DNA of 64,000 nt from Virgibacillus_N oceani_A (GTDB taxonomy: Bacteria > Bacillota > Bacilli > Bacillales > Amphibacillaceae). A program made the position numbers and the translations under genes. The stretch lies in NCBI GenBank assembly GCA_041521345.1, contig JBGOHB010000009.1; one strand, 5' to 3'. The notes below the pieces were generated by a model. It was not told the DNA's origin and ran no database searches. It worked only from the letters and a program-made list of their open reading frames with translations. Below are positions 1 through 9,387 of the stretch, piece after piece (the first letter of the stretch is position 1; every line of letters begins with the position of its first letter).

Positions 1-1
1 T

Positions 2-1660
2 ATTGGATTGATTGTTCCTTTTGTTGGTATCGTGACAAATCCAGATATGATACACGATCAAGCCGCTCTTTCAGCAATGTATGATTGGTTGAACTTCCAA
101 TCAGCAACATCATTTATTATTTTAACAGTTATATTTTTATTACTGGTGTTTGTTTTGAAGAATCTCTATTTACTTGTATTCAACTATGCACAGTTTAGGG
201 TCATCCTAAATCAGCAAGTTAAATTATCGCGTGATTTGTTTAAAGAATATTTAATTAAGCCATATTCTTTTCACTTACAAAGAAATTCAGCAGATTTATT
301 GCGTAATGTAAATACAGAGGTTTCAAGGGTATTTCAAGGAATCATCCTGTCTGGATTTCAATTATTAACAGAAATATTAGTAGTTCTTTGTATTTTAATC
401 TTACTTTTAATAACATCACCTGTTGCAACAATAACAGCATCTATCTTACTTGGTGGAAGTGTTTTTTTATTTTTCGCATTCCTTCGTAAGAAAATTAGTA
501 GACTCGGCAAAGAGCAGCACGTAGTAAGTGGAAAGATGATTAAATGGGTGAATCAGGGGTTGGGCGCAAGTAAAGAGGTGAAGGTTTCGGGAAAGGAAAG
601 ATTTTTTATAAGTTCCTATACTGGTCAGAGCCAAATTAAAGCAAACAACAGTAGATATATGAAAATGTTAGAACTTGCACCAAGGCTATTTATTGAAACG
701 TTGTTAGTATCCATTGTTCTGATTACAATGCTAATTATTGTATTTCAGGAAACAAGTGCAACTCAACTTATTTCAACTATGGCATTGTTTGCAATGGCTG
801 CGTTTCGATTAATGCCATCAATCACCCGTGTTGTAACATTGATTACAACTATTCGATATAGCCAGCCTGCATTAAACGCGGTATATGAGGATTTGATAAA
901 GAATAAGGAAAAACAATCAAAAGTTAATCGCACAAAACTGGGAATGATTAATCGAGGGCAAAGAACTTATACTGACTCAATAAATTTAAATAAAGTATCG
1001 TTTCGTTACCCGAATCAAATTGAATACGCAATCAAGGATATTTCTTTGGAAATTCCAATTGGCAAATCAGTAGCACTTATCGGAGAATCGGGAGCTGGTA
1101 AGACGACACTTGTTGATATTATTTTAGGATTGTTTCCTCCAGAAAAAGGGGACGTTTTAGTTGATAACAAAGATCTTCAGAACCAAAAATCACTATGGCA
1201 GCAAAAAATAGGTTACATTCCACAGTCGATCTTCTTATCAGATGATACAATCCGTGGTAATGTTGCCTTTGGTATTGAAATGAATCAAATAGATGATTCG
1301 GAAGTATGGAGAGCTCTAGAGCAGGCACAACTGAAGGAATTTGTTGAAGGTCTTCCAGAACAATTAGATGCTTCAGTAGGAGAAAGAGGGGTTAGGCTTT
1401 CTGGCGGGCAGCGGCAGCGTATTGGTATAGCTCGTTCTTTATACCATAATCCTGAAATATTGTTCATGGATGAAGCAACTTCAGCATTGGATAATGGAAC
1501 GGAAAAGGAGATTATGAAGGCAATTGATGGACTTAAGGGTGAAAAGACATTGATAATTATTGCGCATCGGTTAAGTACGATTGAAAACTGCGATATGGTA
1601 TTTAATATTAATGATGGAAGACTAGATTCAATAGATACTGAACTTGAACAATCATCATAA
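2..1660 (+). CDS. ABC exporter, ATP-binding/permease (5' end cut by window)
   Basis: Fused membrane-plus-ATPase half-transporter of the exporter type, probably a flippase or exporter for the surface-glycan locus that follows. The frame is already open at the left edge inside a hydrophobic segment, so the true start and part of the first membrane helix lie outside the window. The visible part has several hydrophobic helices over its first 300 residues, then an ATPase domain with Walker A GESGAGKTT, a signature LSGGQRQR, Walker B ILFMDEATSALD and the AHR switch histidine. Resemblance to PglK/MsbA-type lipid-linked glycan flippases is a family-level inference; the substrate cannot be read from the sequence. 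Confidence 0.9.
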   Translation: MGLIVPFVGIVTNPDMIHDQAALSAMYDWLNFQSATSFIILTVIFLLLVFVLKNLYLLVFNYAQFRVILNQQVKLSRDLFKEYLIKPYSFHLQRNSADLLRNVNTEVSRVFQGIILSGFQLLTEILVVLCILILLLITSPVATITASILLGGSVFLFFAFLRKKISRLGKEQHVVSGKMIKWVNQGLGASKEVKVSGKERFFISSYTGQSQIKANNSRYMKMLELAPRLFIETLLVSIVLITMLIIVFQETSATQLISTMALFAMAAFRLMPSITRVVTLITTIRYSQPALNAVYEDLIKNKEKQSKVNRTKLGMINRGQRTYTDSINLNKVSFRYPNQIEYAIKDISLEIPIGKSVALIGESGAGKTTLVDIILGLFPPEKGDVLVDNKDLQNQKSLWQQKIGYIPQSIFLSDDTIRGNVAFGIEMNQIDDSEVWRALEQAQLKEFVEGLPEQLDASVGERGVRLSGGQRQRIGIARSLYHNPEILFMDEATSALDNGTEKEIMKAIDGLKGEKTLIIIAHRLSTIENCDMVFNINDGRLDSIDTELEQSS

Positions 1661-1749
1661 AAATATACATTTTATAAAGGAAAGTCAATCAATTTTACTT
1701 TTTTGTTAATCAATATTCCAAAACAGTCTTAGATTAAAGGGGACTATGA

Positions 1750-2907
1750 ATGCTGCGACTACAAAATAATTTAGAATATATAAAAATACAAGGGTTATTT
1801 TTGTGTGTTGAAAAGAACAGTTTTATTCAAGCATGGTATCTTTTAACAAAAACTAGACCATTTAACTTACATTTACCAGCGAATAACAGGTTTTTGAAAA
1901 TAATCCCAGGGAAATTCATAAAAATATTTAGAATTTTGAGGATTATACTGCAGTACCTTATACTAAAATATACTAAACATGGAATAGAAGATGGAGTTAT
2001 AAGTGTGCCATATGATGGTCATTTACTATTGAAAACCTCAAATGGTTTTAAATTATTTAACCTTAAGGAAAATGTGGTTGCAACCCAATACGACATAAAC
2101 ATAAAAAAGGATCTTTTTAGCTGTGTAATTAAGAATATAAAATACATTGAAGGACTTAATATTTCACCTAAAATTAGATCAGTTGATAATGTTAATAAAT
2201 GTCTCTATGAACAGTATATAAATAGTTACAAAGCAGGGCAGTTTTATCCTACTTCTCTATATTTTTATAAAGTAATATTACCTGTATGGCAAAATATTAT
2301 TGAAGTATATCCTAGTAGAAAAATAAACCTTTTTGAATATGTTACAAATCAAAAGTCTTATATTTTAAATATTATAGAGAAACTTAAAAAAGAATCATAT
2401 GATAATAAACTATTAATTAGTATAAGTATTTTTATAGAAAGTTTAACAAATAAAATCTTAAATGAACATAATCAAACAAATATTAGTATTTCCTTGTCTC
2501 ATGGAGATTTACATCCTTGGAATATTTTGATTAGCCGTAAAACTGCGGTAGTCATTGATTGGGATACTCTTAAAGAAAGGTCATTATATCACGATCTTTT
2601 TTACATGTTTTTTCAAAATATTTTTGGAAAAGAAGACGTAAATTTAGAGGGGTTTATATTTCATTTAAATAGATCGATTAATATTACAAGCTATAAATTC
2701 AAGAACAAAGATATAAATAATAAACTCAGTAAAATAAGCATTAATAAAGATTTATATAGGTTGTTATTTTACTTGGAATATGTTCAGCTAGATTTTGAAA
2801 AAAGGTTAAATATGTTTACTGATAGGAGCCACATTCTGGATCGTATAGTGAAAATTAATGAATGTATCAAAGCTTTTGAACAGGTGGAAATGAAAATAAA
2901 TGAATAA
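1750..2907 (+). CDS. APH/choline-kinase-like phosphotransferase
   Basis: Protein of 385 residues with the Brenner-type kinase motif SHGDLHPWNIL near residue 250, followed by VIDWDTL as the metal-binding Asp. These mark the aminoglycoside phosphotransferase/choline kinase fold. In a glycan locus such a protein may phosphorylate a sugar or polyol, but no substrate can be assigned. An AAAGGGG ribosome site sits about 7 bases before the ATG. The gene is visibly richer in A and T than all its neighbours, with long runs of Lys, Asn and Ile codons, which suggests separate acquisition. The N-terminal 150 residues are not recognisable to me. Confidence 0.75.
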   Translation: MLRLQNNLEYIKIQGLFLCVEKNSFIQAWYLLTKTRPFNLHLPANNRFLKIIPGKFIKIFRILRIILQYLILKYTKHGIEDGVISVPYDGHLLLKTSNGFKLFNLKENVVATQYDINIKKDLFSCVIKNIKYIEGLNISPKIRSVDNVNKCLYEQYINSYKAGQFYPTSLYFYKVILPVWQNIIEVYPSRKINLFEYVTNQKSYILNIIEKLKKESYDNKLLISISIFIESLTNKILNEHNQTNISISLSHGDLHPWNILISRKTAVVIDWDTLKERSLYHDLFYMFFQNIFGKEDVNLEGFIFHLNRSINITSYKFKNKDINNKLSKISINKDLYRLLFYLEYVQLDFEKRLNMFTDRSHILDRIVKINECIKAFEQVEMKINE

Positions 2908-3028
2908 TTAAAAGAGAAAATATGTTAAGGGGTTTAGTGTCAATCAATTATTATTTTTAAATTATTAAAAAAACCACAGTAAAGAGACAATAAACTGGGA
3001 TTTCAGACTATATTTCCCTATGAAAAGC

Positions 3029-3060
3029 AGCATCTCACAATGAGGTGCTTTTATTTTCTT
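3029..3060 (+). terminator. Rho-independent terminator before rfbA
   Basis: Nine-base stem AGCATCTCA / TGAGGTGCT (one G-U pair) with a 3-base loop and a following T-rich tract. It separates the upstream exporter/kinase unit from rfbA. Confidence 0.75.
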
Positions 3061-3086
3061 CTTAAAAACAAGTGAGGTGGGATTAC

Positions 3087-3992
3087 ATGAAAGGAATTAT
3101 TCTAGCAGGCGGAAGTGGCACGAGACTCTATCCATTAACACGATCGATATCCAAACAATTATTACCGATTTACGATAAACCAATGATTTATTACCCAATT
3201 TCCGTACTAATGCTAGCAGGTATTAAAGAGATTCTTATTATTTCAACGCCAGAGGATACACCACGTTTCGAACAATTGCTTGGGGATGGTTCGGAACTAG
3301 GAATCGAAATTTACTATGCGATCCAGGAAAAGCCAAACGGACTGGCAGAAGCATTTATCATCGGGGAAGAATTTATCGGAAACGATAATGTTTCACTAAT
3401 TTTAGGAGATAACATTTTTCATGGACATGAATTTACTTTCCATCTGGAGAGAGTGGCTAATGAACTAAAAGGCGCCACCGTGTTTGGCTACAATGTCAAA
3501 GATCCGGAGCGATTCGGTGTGGTGGAGTTTGATCGAAACGGGAAGGTGATGTCTATTGAAGAAAAACCGGAAAAACCGAAATCCAACTATGCCATTACAG
3601 GTTTATATTTCTTTGATGATCAGGTGATGAACATCGCAAAGCGTGTAAAACCATCTGCAAGAGGTGAGTTAGAAATTACCGATATCCTGAAAGAGTACGT
3701 AAAAAGGGATCAACTCCAGGTGGAACTGCTCGGGCGGGGGTTTGCATGGCTTGACACGGGCACCCATGAATCACTCCTTGAAGCATCACAGTTCATTGAA
3801 ATTATTGAAAAACGGCAGCGTTTGAAGGTGGCATGTTTAGAGGAGATTTCCTACAACAAAGGATATATTTCGGAAGAAAAATTACTGGAATTGGCAGAGC
3901 CATTGAAGAAAAGCGAATATGGTCAATACCTGTATAAACTGGCGGAGATGAATCGGGATAAGGAAGAAGTTGGATTACAACTCGTAAAGTAA
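3087..3992 (+). CDS. rfbA: Glucose-1-phosphate thymidylyltransferase
   Basis: Makes dTDP-glucose from glucose-1-phosphate and dTTP, the first step of dTDP-deoxysugar synthesis. The N-terminus MKGIILAGGSGTRLYPLT carries the nucleotide-binding GGSGTR loop at residues 8-13, and the 301-residue length is normal for RmlA. I chose the ATG at 3087 because GAGGTGG at 3074-3080 is a well-spaced ribosome site; a GTG at 3072 would overlap it. rfbC follows 38 bases later, so the two are probably co-transcribed. Confidence 0.95.
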   Translation: MKGIILAGGSGTRLYPLTRSISKQLLPIYDKPMIYYPISVLMLAGIKEILIISTPEDTPRFEQLLGDGSELGIEIYYAIQEKPNGLAEAFIIGEEFIGNDNVSLILGDNIFHGHEFTFHLERVANELKGATVFGYNVKDPERFGVVEFDRNGKVMSIEEKPEKPKSNYAITGLYFFDDQVMNIAKRVKPSARGELEITDILKEYVKRDQLQVELLGRGFAWLDTGTHESLLEASQFIEIIEKRQRLKVACLEEISYNKGYISEEKLLELAEPLKKSEYGQYLYKLAEMNRDKEEVGLQLVK

Positions 3993-4030
3993 CGCCTGAG
4001 TTAACTAAAAAGATTGGAGGGCGATCCAGG

Positions 4031-4627
4031 ATGAAAATCATTGATACATGGCTTGAAGATGTAAAAATTATCGAACCAACGGTTTTTAAAGACAACCGTG
4101 GTTATTTTATGGAGAGTTTTAACCTGCAAAAATATGAATCTCTAGGTATAAATTTCAATTTTATCCAGGATAACCATTCGCTTTCCGTTGATAAAGGTGT
4201 GATTCGCGGATTACATTATCAGCGGGAACCAATGGCACAAACAAAGCTTATCAGGGTGATCACGGGTGCCATTTATGATGTGGCGGTTGATATACGTATT
4301 AATTCTCCCACATTTGGCAAATGGATCGGTGCTGAATTGACAGGGGATAATCACCGGATGCTGCTTGTTCCAAAGGGCTTTGCACATGGATTTTGCACAT
4401 TAACTGAGAATACGCATGTACAGTATAAAGTGGATGAATACTATTCCCCGGAAAATGACAGAGGAATCATGTGGAATGATCCGGATCTGCACATTGACTG
4501 GCCGACAGCAAATCCTATTTTATCTGATAAAGATAGTCAGCAGCCATTGCTCCGAGAAGCAGAAATTCATTTTAAATATAATGTTAAAGAGGAATGGCAT
4601 AAGTCATTTAGCGGGGGTATAAAATGA
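4031..4627 (+). CDS. rfbC: dTDP-4-dehydrorhamnose 3,5-epimerase
   Basis: Epimerises dTDP-4-keto-6-deoxyglucose at C3 and C5, giving dTDP-4-keto-rhamnose. The RmlC cupin signature is clear: VIRGLHYQ with catalytic His62, PKGFAHGF at 115-122 and a tyrosine pair at 137-138. Its 198 residues are slightly longer than typical RmlC. A GGAGG ribosome site lies 10 bases before the ATG. It sits between rfbA and a degenerate rfbA tail, with rfbB beyond; rfbD, which would finish dTDP-L-rhamnose, is not in this window. Confidence 0.95.
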   Translation: MKIIDTWLEDVKIIEPTVFKDNRGYFMESFNLQKYESLGINFNFIQDNHSLSVDKGVIRGLHYQREPMAQTKLIRVITGAIYDVAVDIRINSPTFGKWIGAELTGDNHRMLLVPKGFAHGFCTLTENTHVQYKVDEYYSPENDRGIMWNDPDLHIDWPTANPILSDKDSQQPLLREAEIHFKYNVKEEWHKSFSGGIK

Positions 4628-4668
4628 GATTTATCTGTTTCATACACGAAAACCCGTTCTTCTGTTTA

Positions 4669-4779
4669 AAAGGATATATTTAAGAATCCAAGTTATTTGA
4701 GCTTGCCGAGCCACTAAAGATTAGTGAACACGGTCAATATTTACTTCAAATTGTAAAGGTGAACAGAATAAAAGAGTGA
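4669..4779 (+). pseudogene. rfbA 3'-end remnant
   Basis: Read in one frame, this stretch gives KGYI-stop-ESKLFELAEPLK, continuing to a stop after ...VNRIKE. It aligns without gaps to the last 35 or so residues of the intact RfbA upstream (KGYISEEKLLELAEPLK and onward), but it contains an in-frame TAA and is diverged in sequence. It lies in the gap between rfbC and rfbB and looks like the tail of a second rfbA copy that once sat directly before rfbB. Confidence 0.8.
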
Positions 4780-4816
4780 GAAGTTATTGTCAATTAATAG
4801 CTTGGAGTGAATAAAA

Positions 4817-5827
4817 ATGAATATATTAGTAACTGGTGGAGCAGGATTTATTGGAAGTAACTTTATAAAACATATGCTTGAAAAATACCCAGAAGTTAAA
4901 ATAGTAAACATTGATAAGTTAACATATGCAGGGAATCTGGACAATTTAAAAGATATAGAGGCCTGTATTAACTACCAATTTGTTCAAGGTGATATTAGCG
5001 ACATGTCTTTAGTTAATTCAATAATAAAAAAGCATAAAATTAATATAATTGTCAATTTCGCTGCTGAATCCCATGTTGACCGAAGCATTGAGGATCCAGC
5101 AATTTTTATTCAAACAAATGTACTGGGAACCCAGACGTTGTTAGATGCGGGATACCGAAATAATATAAGTAAGTTTATTCAAATCTCCACAGATGAGGTG
5201 TATGGAAGTCTTGGTCGAGAAGGATATTTTACGGAAAATAGTCCGCTTGCACCTAACAGTCCATATTCGGCAAGCAAAGCAGCTGCAGATTTATTAGTCA
5301 GGTCCTATTATGAAACTTATCATATGAATGTCAACATTTTACGTTGTTCAAATAATTATGGGCCATTCCAATTTCCGGAAAAGCTAATCCCTTTGATGGT
5401 TACGAGAGCATTGGAAAACCAATACTTACCAGTCTATGGTGATGGGTTACATGTCAGAGACTGGCTGCATGTGAAGGATCACTGTAATGCGATTGATTTA
5501 GTTCTTCGTAGAGGATTACCAGGAGAAGTTTATAATATAGGAAGTCATAATGAAAGACCTAATATCGCAATGGTAAAGGAAATTATAAACTATCTTGGAA
5601 AATCTAATGCATTGATCAAGCATGTAGAAGATAGAAAAGGACATGATCGCCGTTATGCTATAGATTCAACTAAAGTGATGAAGGAACTCGATTGGGAACC
5701 AACATACCATTTGGATATGGGCTTAAAAGAAACGATTAAATGGTATTTAGATAATAAACAGTGGTGGAAGAACATAATAAATAGTCAGGTGAAAAACGAT
5801 GAGAAAATGATAGAGAATGTAATATGA
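4817..5827 (+). CDS. rfbB: dTDP-glucose 4,6-dehydratase
   Basis: Short-chain dehydrogenase-type enzyme converting dTDP-glucose to dTDP-4-keto-6-deoxyglucose. The NAD-binding GGAGFIGSN motif starts at residue 7, the catalytic TDE triad at 125-127 and the YxxxK pair at Tyr150/Lys154. The 336-residue length fits RmlB. A GGAGTGA ribosome site precedes the ATG. The gene is more AT-rich than rfbA and rfbC just upstream, consistent with a different origin and with the rfbA remnant immediately before it. Confidence 0.95.
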   Translation: MNILVTGGAGFIGSNFIKHMLEKYPEVKIVNIDKLTYAGNLDNLKDIEACINYQFVQGDISDMSLVNSIIKKHKINIIVNFAAESHVDRSIEDPAIFIQTNVLGTQTLLDAGYRNNISKFIQISTDEVYGSLGREGYFTENSPLAPNSPYSASKAAADLLVRSYYETYHMNVNILRCSNNYGPFQFPEKLIPLMVTRALENQYLPVYGDGLHVRDWLHVKDHCNAIDLVLRRGLPGEVYNIGSHNERPNIAMVKEIINYLGKSNALIKHVEDRKGHDRRYAIDSTKVMKELDWEPTYHLDMGLKETIKWYLDNKQWWKNIINSQVKNDEKMIENVI

Positions 5828-5969
5828 TTTGAACTAAAGATATATCTCATGTTGATCCATTTTAAGAGATTGCAGATAACAGAGTTTATTTATAAAGCTA
5901 TAATGCTATGCGTCCGAAAATAAAGTAGATTAAAACCGCTATTTATGAACGTGCGAGGAGGTCTAATAA

Positions 5970-7127
5970 TTGGAAGAAATTACAAGAGTCGGCATTATTG
6001 GTACAGGTTTAATCGGTAAGGGTTTAGCATTTGAAATTGAAAAACAATCTGAATTAGAACTAACAAAGGTGCTTTCCCGACGCGAGATAGAGAAAATGCA
6101 TGATTATCCATTTCGAGAAGTGCTTACTAATTCAGTGGATGCATTTTTGGGGGAATGTGATCTGGTTGTAGAGTGTAGTGGAGACGTTATTTATGGAACA
6201 GAAGTAATAGACCAGGCGATCAAAGCCAAAATACCTGTTATTACCATGAATGCGGAGCTTCAAGTGACAACTGGCTCCTATTTTGCTAGAAGAGGTTTTA
6301 TTACAGAGGCAGAAGGTGACCAACCAGGCTGTTTGGCTGCTTTGCATGAAAACGTTGTTCAGATGGGATTTAAACCGTTAGTATACGGTAATATTAAAGG
6401 GTTTCTTAAGTTAGATCCTAATCTAGAGGATATGAAAATCTTCTCCCAGAAAAACGGTGTGCGACTTGATATGACAACATCTTTTACTGATGGAACGAAA
6501 GTACAAATCGAGCAAACATTAGTCGCAAATGGACTTGGTGCAGGGATTGCAATGGATGGACTGCTTGCACCAAGTTCAAGTGATTTAAATGAAACAGGAG
6601 TAGAATTGGCAGAAGTGGCAAAGCGTTTAGGCTATCCGATAAGTGAATTTGTCGTAGCACCAAAAGCTCCTGCAGGTGTTTTCATCACAGCTGAACACGA
6701 TCCCAGACAAAAAGATGCATTAAGCTATTACAAGATGGGCGAGGGCCCATATTATACGATTTTACAAAACTATCACCTTTGCCATTTAGAAATCATGAAA
6801 ACAATAAGAAGGGTAATGAATGGTGGGGGTATTCTATTAAATAATGGTGGAACCCCTTCTATAAGTGTAGCAGCGATAGCCAAAAGTACACTTCAACCTG
6901 GAGAGAAAATGGAAAAGGGAATCGGTAGTTTTCAAGTTAGGGGGAAATCTGTAAAGATAGCTACGAATGAATCCCACGTGCCAATAGGACTGCTCGTAAA
7001 TGCGGTGATGAAAAAAGAAGTAAAAGAAGGGGAAATGGTAACTTTTGATGATGTGGAGTTACCTGAAAGTTTAGCATTAACAGCATGGCTTGAAACAATT
7101 GAAAAAACACCAATGAATATAAGCTAA
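5970..7127 (+). CDS. Homoserine-dehydrogenase-like oxidoreductase with SAF domain
   Basis: Protein of 385 residues with an N-terminal Rossmann fold (GIIGTGLIGKG from residue 8), a central region like homoserine dehydrogenase/DapB-type oxidoreductases, and a C-terminal SAF-like segment (SHVPIGLLVNAVMKKEVKEG). Proteins of this build occur in surface-sugar loci, where they are presumed NAD(P)-dependent, but I know of no firm reaction to assign. The start is a TTG at 5970 with a strong GAGGAGGT site 7 bases upstream. It lies where rfbD would be expected but is not an RmlD homologue. A terminator follows. Confidence 0.75.
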   Translation: MEEITRVGIIGTGLIGKGLAFEIEKQSELELTKVLSRREIEKMHDYPFREVLTNSVDAFLGECDLVVECSGDVIYGTEVIDQAIKAKIPVITMNAELQVTTGSYFARRGFITEAEGDQPGCLAALHENVVQMGFKPLVYGNIKGFLKLDPNLEDMKIFSQKNGVRLDMTTSFTDGTKVQIEQTLVANGLGAGIAMDGLLAPSSSDLNETGVELAEVAKRLGYPISEFVVAPKAPAGVFITAEHDPRQKDALSYYKMGEGPYYTILQNYHLCHLEIMKTIRRVMNGGGILLNNGGTPSISVAAIAKSTLQPGEKMEKGIGSFQVRGKSVKIATNESHVPIGLLVNAVMKKEVKEGEMVTFDDVELPESLALTAWLETIEKTPMNIS

Positions 7128-7148
7128 AGTAATAATCGAAACCTGAAG

Positions 7149-7180
7149 AGATGATTAGATAAAAATAATCATCTTTTTTC
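7149..7180 (+). terminator. Rho-independent terminator
   Basis: Perfect 9-base stem AGATGATTA / TAATCATCT with an 8-base AT loop and a TTTTTC tail. It ends the rfb/SAF unit before the glycosyltransferases. Confidence 0.85.
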
Positions 7181-7240
7181 TATATGATAATTATTGTCGC
7201 TCTATATACATATTAAAGAAATTAATTCTGGAGTGATAAA

Positions 7241-8422
7241 ATGAAAAATATATGTTTTGTAACGACGACATCCATTACAATTAAAAGCTTCTTATTGGGA
7301 CAATTAAATTACTTAAGTAAAAACGGTTATAATATTACTGTTATTTGCGACTATTGCGATAGTTTAAAGAACCATTTGCCTAAAAATATTAATTATATTC
7401 CCGTAAATATGAAGCGAGGCATTGATTTTAATACACCAAAAAGCATTCTTGCATTATATAAGGTATTTCGGAATGGAAATTTTAATATTGTACAATATTC
7501 AACTCCAAATGCTGCCTTTAACGCTTCTATTGCTGCTCGATTAGCAGGCGTCCCAATTCGAATCTATGCTCAATGGGGAATTCGTTATGTTGGATATAAT
7601 GGCTGGAAAAGAAAAATATTTAAACTACTCGAAAGGTTAGTGTGTACACTTTCAACAAGAATTCAACCTGATAGTAAAGGCAATTTAATCTATAGTCATA
7701 AGGAAGGCCTGTATATACACGAGAAAAGTAATGTCATATGGAACGGCAGTGCGAATGGTGTGGATCTAAATAAATTTGATATTTTGAAAAAAGAAGCGTG
7801 GAGAACTGGTATCCGGAATAGGTATAACATAGGTGCCAATGATCTGGTTCTCGGTTTTATTGGTAGGTTAGATAAGGATAAGGGAGTCAATGAACTGCTG
7901 GAAGCTTTTAAAATTATATTGCATAAACATCCTGGGTTAAAGTTACTTATGATTGGCCCCAGTGATAAAGATGATGGTCTAAATCAAGGATTATTAGCAT
8001 GGTCCAAACAGTCTGAATCAGTTATATTTACAGGATTTATTGAAGGTATTGAAAAGTATATGTCCGCAATTGATATACTTGTACAACCAAGTTATAGAGA
8101 AGGATTTGGCTCTGTCGTTATCGAAGCAGAAGCGATGGGTATTCCAGTAATTGTTACAGATATACCCGGTCCTACCGATGCAATGCAATCAGGGTCAAAT
8201 GCAACTGGATTAATTGTTCCGAAAAAAGCAGTACAGCCATTAGTTCAGGCAATGGAAAAGATGGTTTTAGATCCCGAATTGCGAGAGGAAATGAGTCAAA
8301 ATGCAATCAGCTTTGCCAGAAGTCATTTTGATCAAGCAAAACTATTAAACTTTATACTTGAGGATAAAAACCGTCTTTATCACCAACTTATTTCTTCAAA
8401 AGAGGAGAAAATGAATGCATAA
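7241..8422 (+). CDS. Family 4 glycosyltransferase
   Basis: GT-B fold retaining glycosyltransferase of 393 residues. The donor-binding part shows FIGRLDKDKGVNELLEAF and then SYREGFGSVVIEAEAMG, the EX7E-type motif of GT4 enzymes. It probably adds a sugar to a lipid-linked repeat unit in the cytoplasm; donor and acceptor are unknown. A TGGAG site precedes the ATG. Its last 8 bases overlap the next glycosyltransferase gene, so the two should be translationally coupled. Confidence 0.9.
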   Translation: MKNICFVTTTSITIKSFLLGQLNYLSKNGYNITVICDYCDSLKNHLPKNINYIPVNMKRGIDFNTPKSILALYKVFRNGNFNIVQYSTPNAAFNASIAARLAGVPIRIYAQWGIRYVGYNGWKRKIFKLLERLVCTLSTRIQPDSKGNLIYSHKEGLYIHEKSNVIWNGSANGVDLNKFDILKKEAWRTGIRNRYNIGANDLVLGFIGRLDKDKGVNELLEAFKIILHKHPGLKLLMIGPSDKDDGLNQGLLAWSKQSESVIFTGFIEGIEKYMSAIDILVQPSYREGFGSVVIEAEAMGIPVIVTDIPGPTDAMQSGSNATGLIVPKKAVQPLVQAMEKMVLDPELREEMSQNAISFARSHFDQAKLLNFILEDKNRLYHQLISSKEEKMNA

Positions 8423-9227
8423 CATGAATCCAAAAATATCGATTATCATGGGAATATACAATTGTGCTGCAACCCTTCATGAGAGTATCGATTCATTGCT
8501 GAACCAAACCTATACAAATTGGGAGCTTATCATGTGCGAGGATGGTTCAACAGATGATACGCTTACTATTGCAAAAAAGTACGCAAAAAAGAATGCTAAC
8601 ATATTTCTTATACAGAATGAAAAAAATCTTGGGCTAGCTCATTCTTTGAATAAATGCATGGAGGTTTCCAAGGGGGAGTATATTGCACGTCAAGATGGGG
8701 ATGATCTTTCAAAAACAGATCGACTTGAAAGGCAAGTGCAGGTTTTAGATAATCACGCAGAGTTTGATATTGTTAGTAGTGGAATGATTCTTTTTGATGA
8801 AAATGGGTATTGGGGCAAAATAAACTCAGTTGAAGTCCCACAAGCAAGTGACTTTATGAAACAAAGCCCATTCTGTCATGCGCCTAGCATGATGAGAAAA
8901 AAAGCTTTATTGAATGTAGGTGGTTATAACACGAATAAAAGAACATATCGGGCGGAGGACTATGACCTATGGTTTCGAATGTATGCGAATGGGTCACGAG
9001 GATATAATATTCAAGCTGCGTTATACGAGGTAAGAGACGATCGAAATGCAATCAAAAGAAGAAAATATAAGTATAGGATTAATGAAGCATATGTGCGATT
9101 TCATGGTTATAGACGATTAAAATTTAAGAAAACTTCCTATCTATACGTTTTTAGAGCCATTATCGTAGGTCTTGTTCCAAGTGCAATTTATAAATTAATG
9201 CGGAGAAGAAAATATAACTTACATTAG
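8415..9227 (+). CDS. Family 2 glycosyltransferase
   Basis: GT-A fold inverting glycosyltransferase of 270 residues. The N-terminus has SIIMGIYNCAATLHESIDSL and EDGSTDDT (nucleotide binding), then ARQDGDDLS as the DxD-type metal site and RAEDYDLWFRM as the catalytic ED region. The start overlaps the end of the GT4 gene and has a GAGGAG site just upstream; an in-frame ATG at 8424 is a possible alternative. It is the last intact gene of the glycan locus. Confidence 0.9.
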   Translation: MHNMNPKISIIMGIYNCAATLHESIDSLLNQTYTNWELIMCEDGSTDDTLTIAKKYAKKNANIFLIQNEKNLGLAHSLNKCMEVSKGEYIARQDGDDLSKTDRLERQVQVLDNHAEFDIVSSGMILFDENGYWGKINSVEVPQASDFMKQSPFCHAPSMMRKKALLNVGGYNTNKRTYRAEDYDLWFRMYANGSRGYNIQAALYEVRDDRNAIKRRKYKYRINEAYVRFHGYRRLKFKKTSYLYVFRAIIVGLVPSAIYKLMRRRKYNLH

Positions 9228-9387
9228 AATTGTAATTAGGAAGGCGGGGATTTATGCTACAGCGGACCAGAACCCAAACAATCACTGGATTCGGTGAAAT
9301 TTTAGATACCGATCTCATGAAAGGTAATGCGGATAAGTGGGTAGTGCGCGGTATAAATAAGGAGAAGTGCTTTAGATTGCACTTGGG

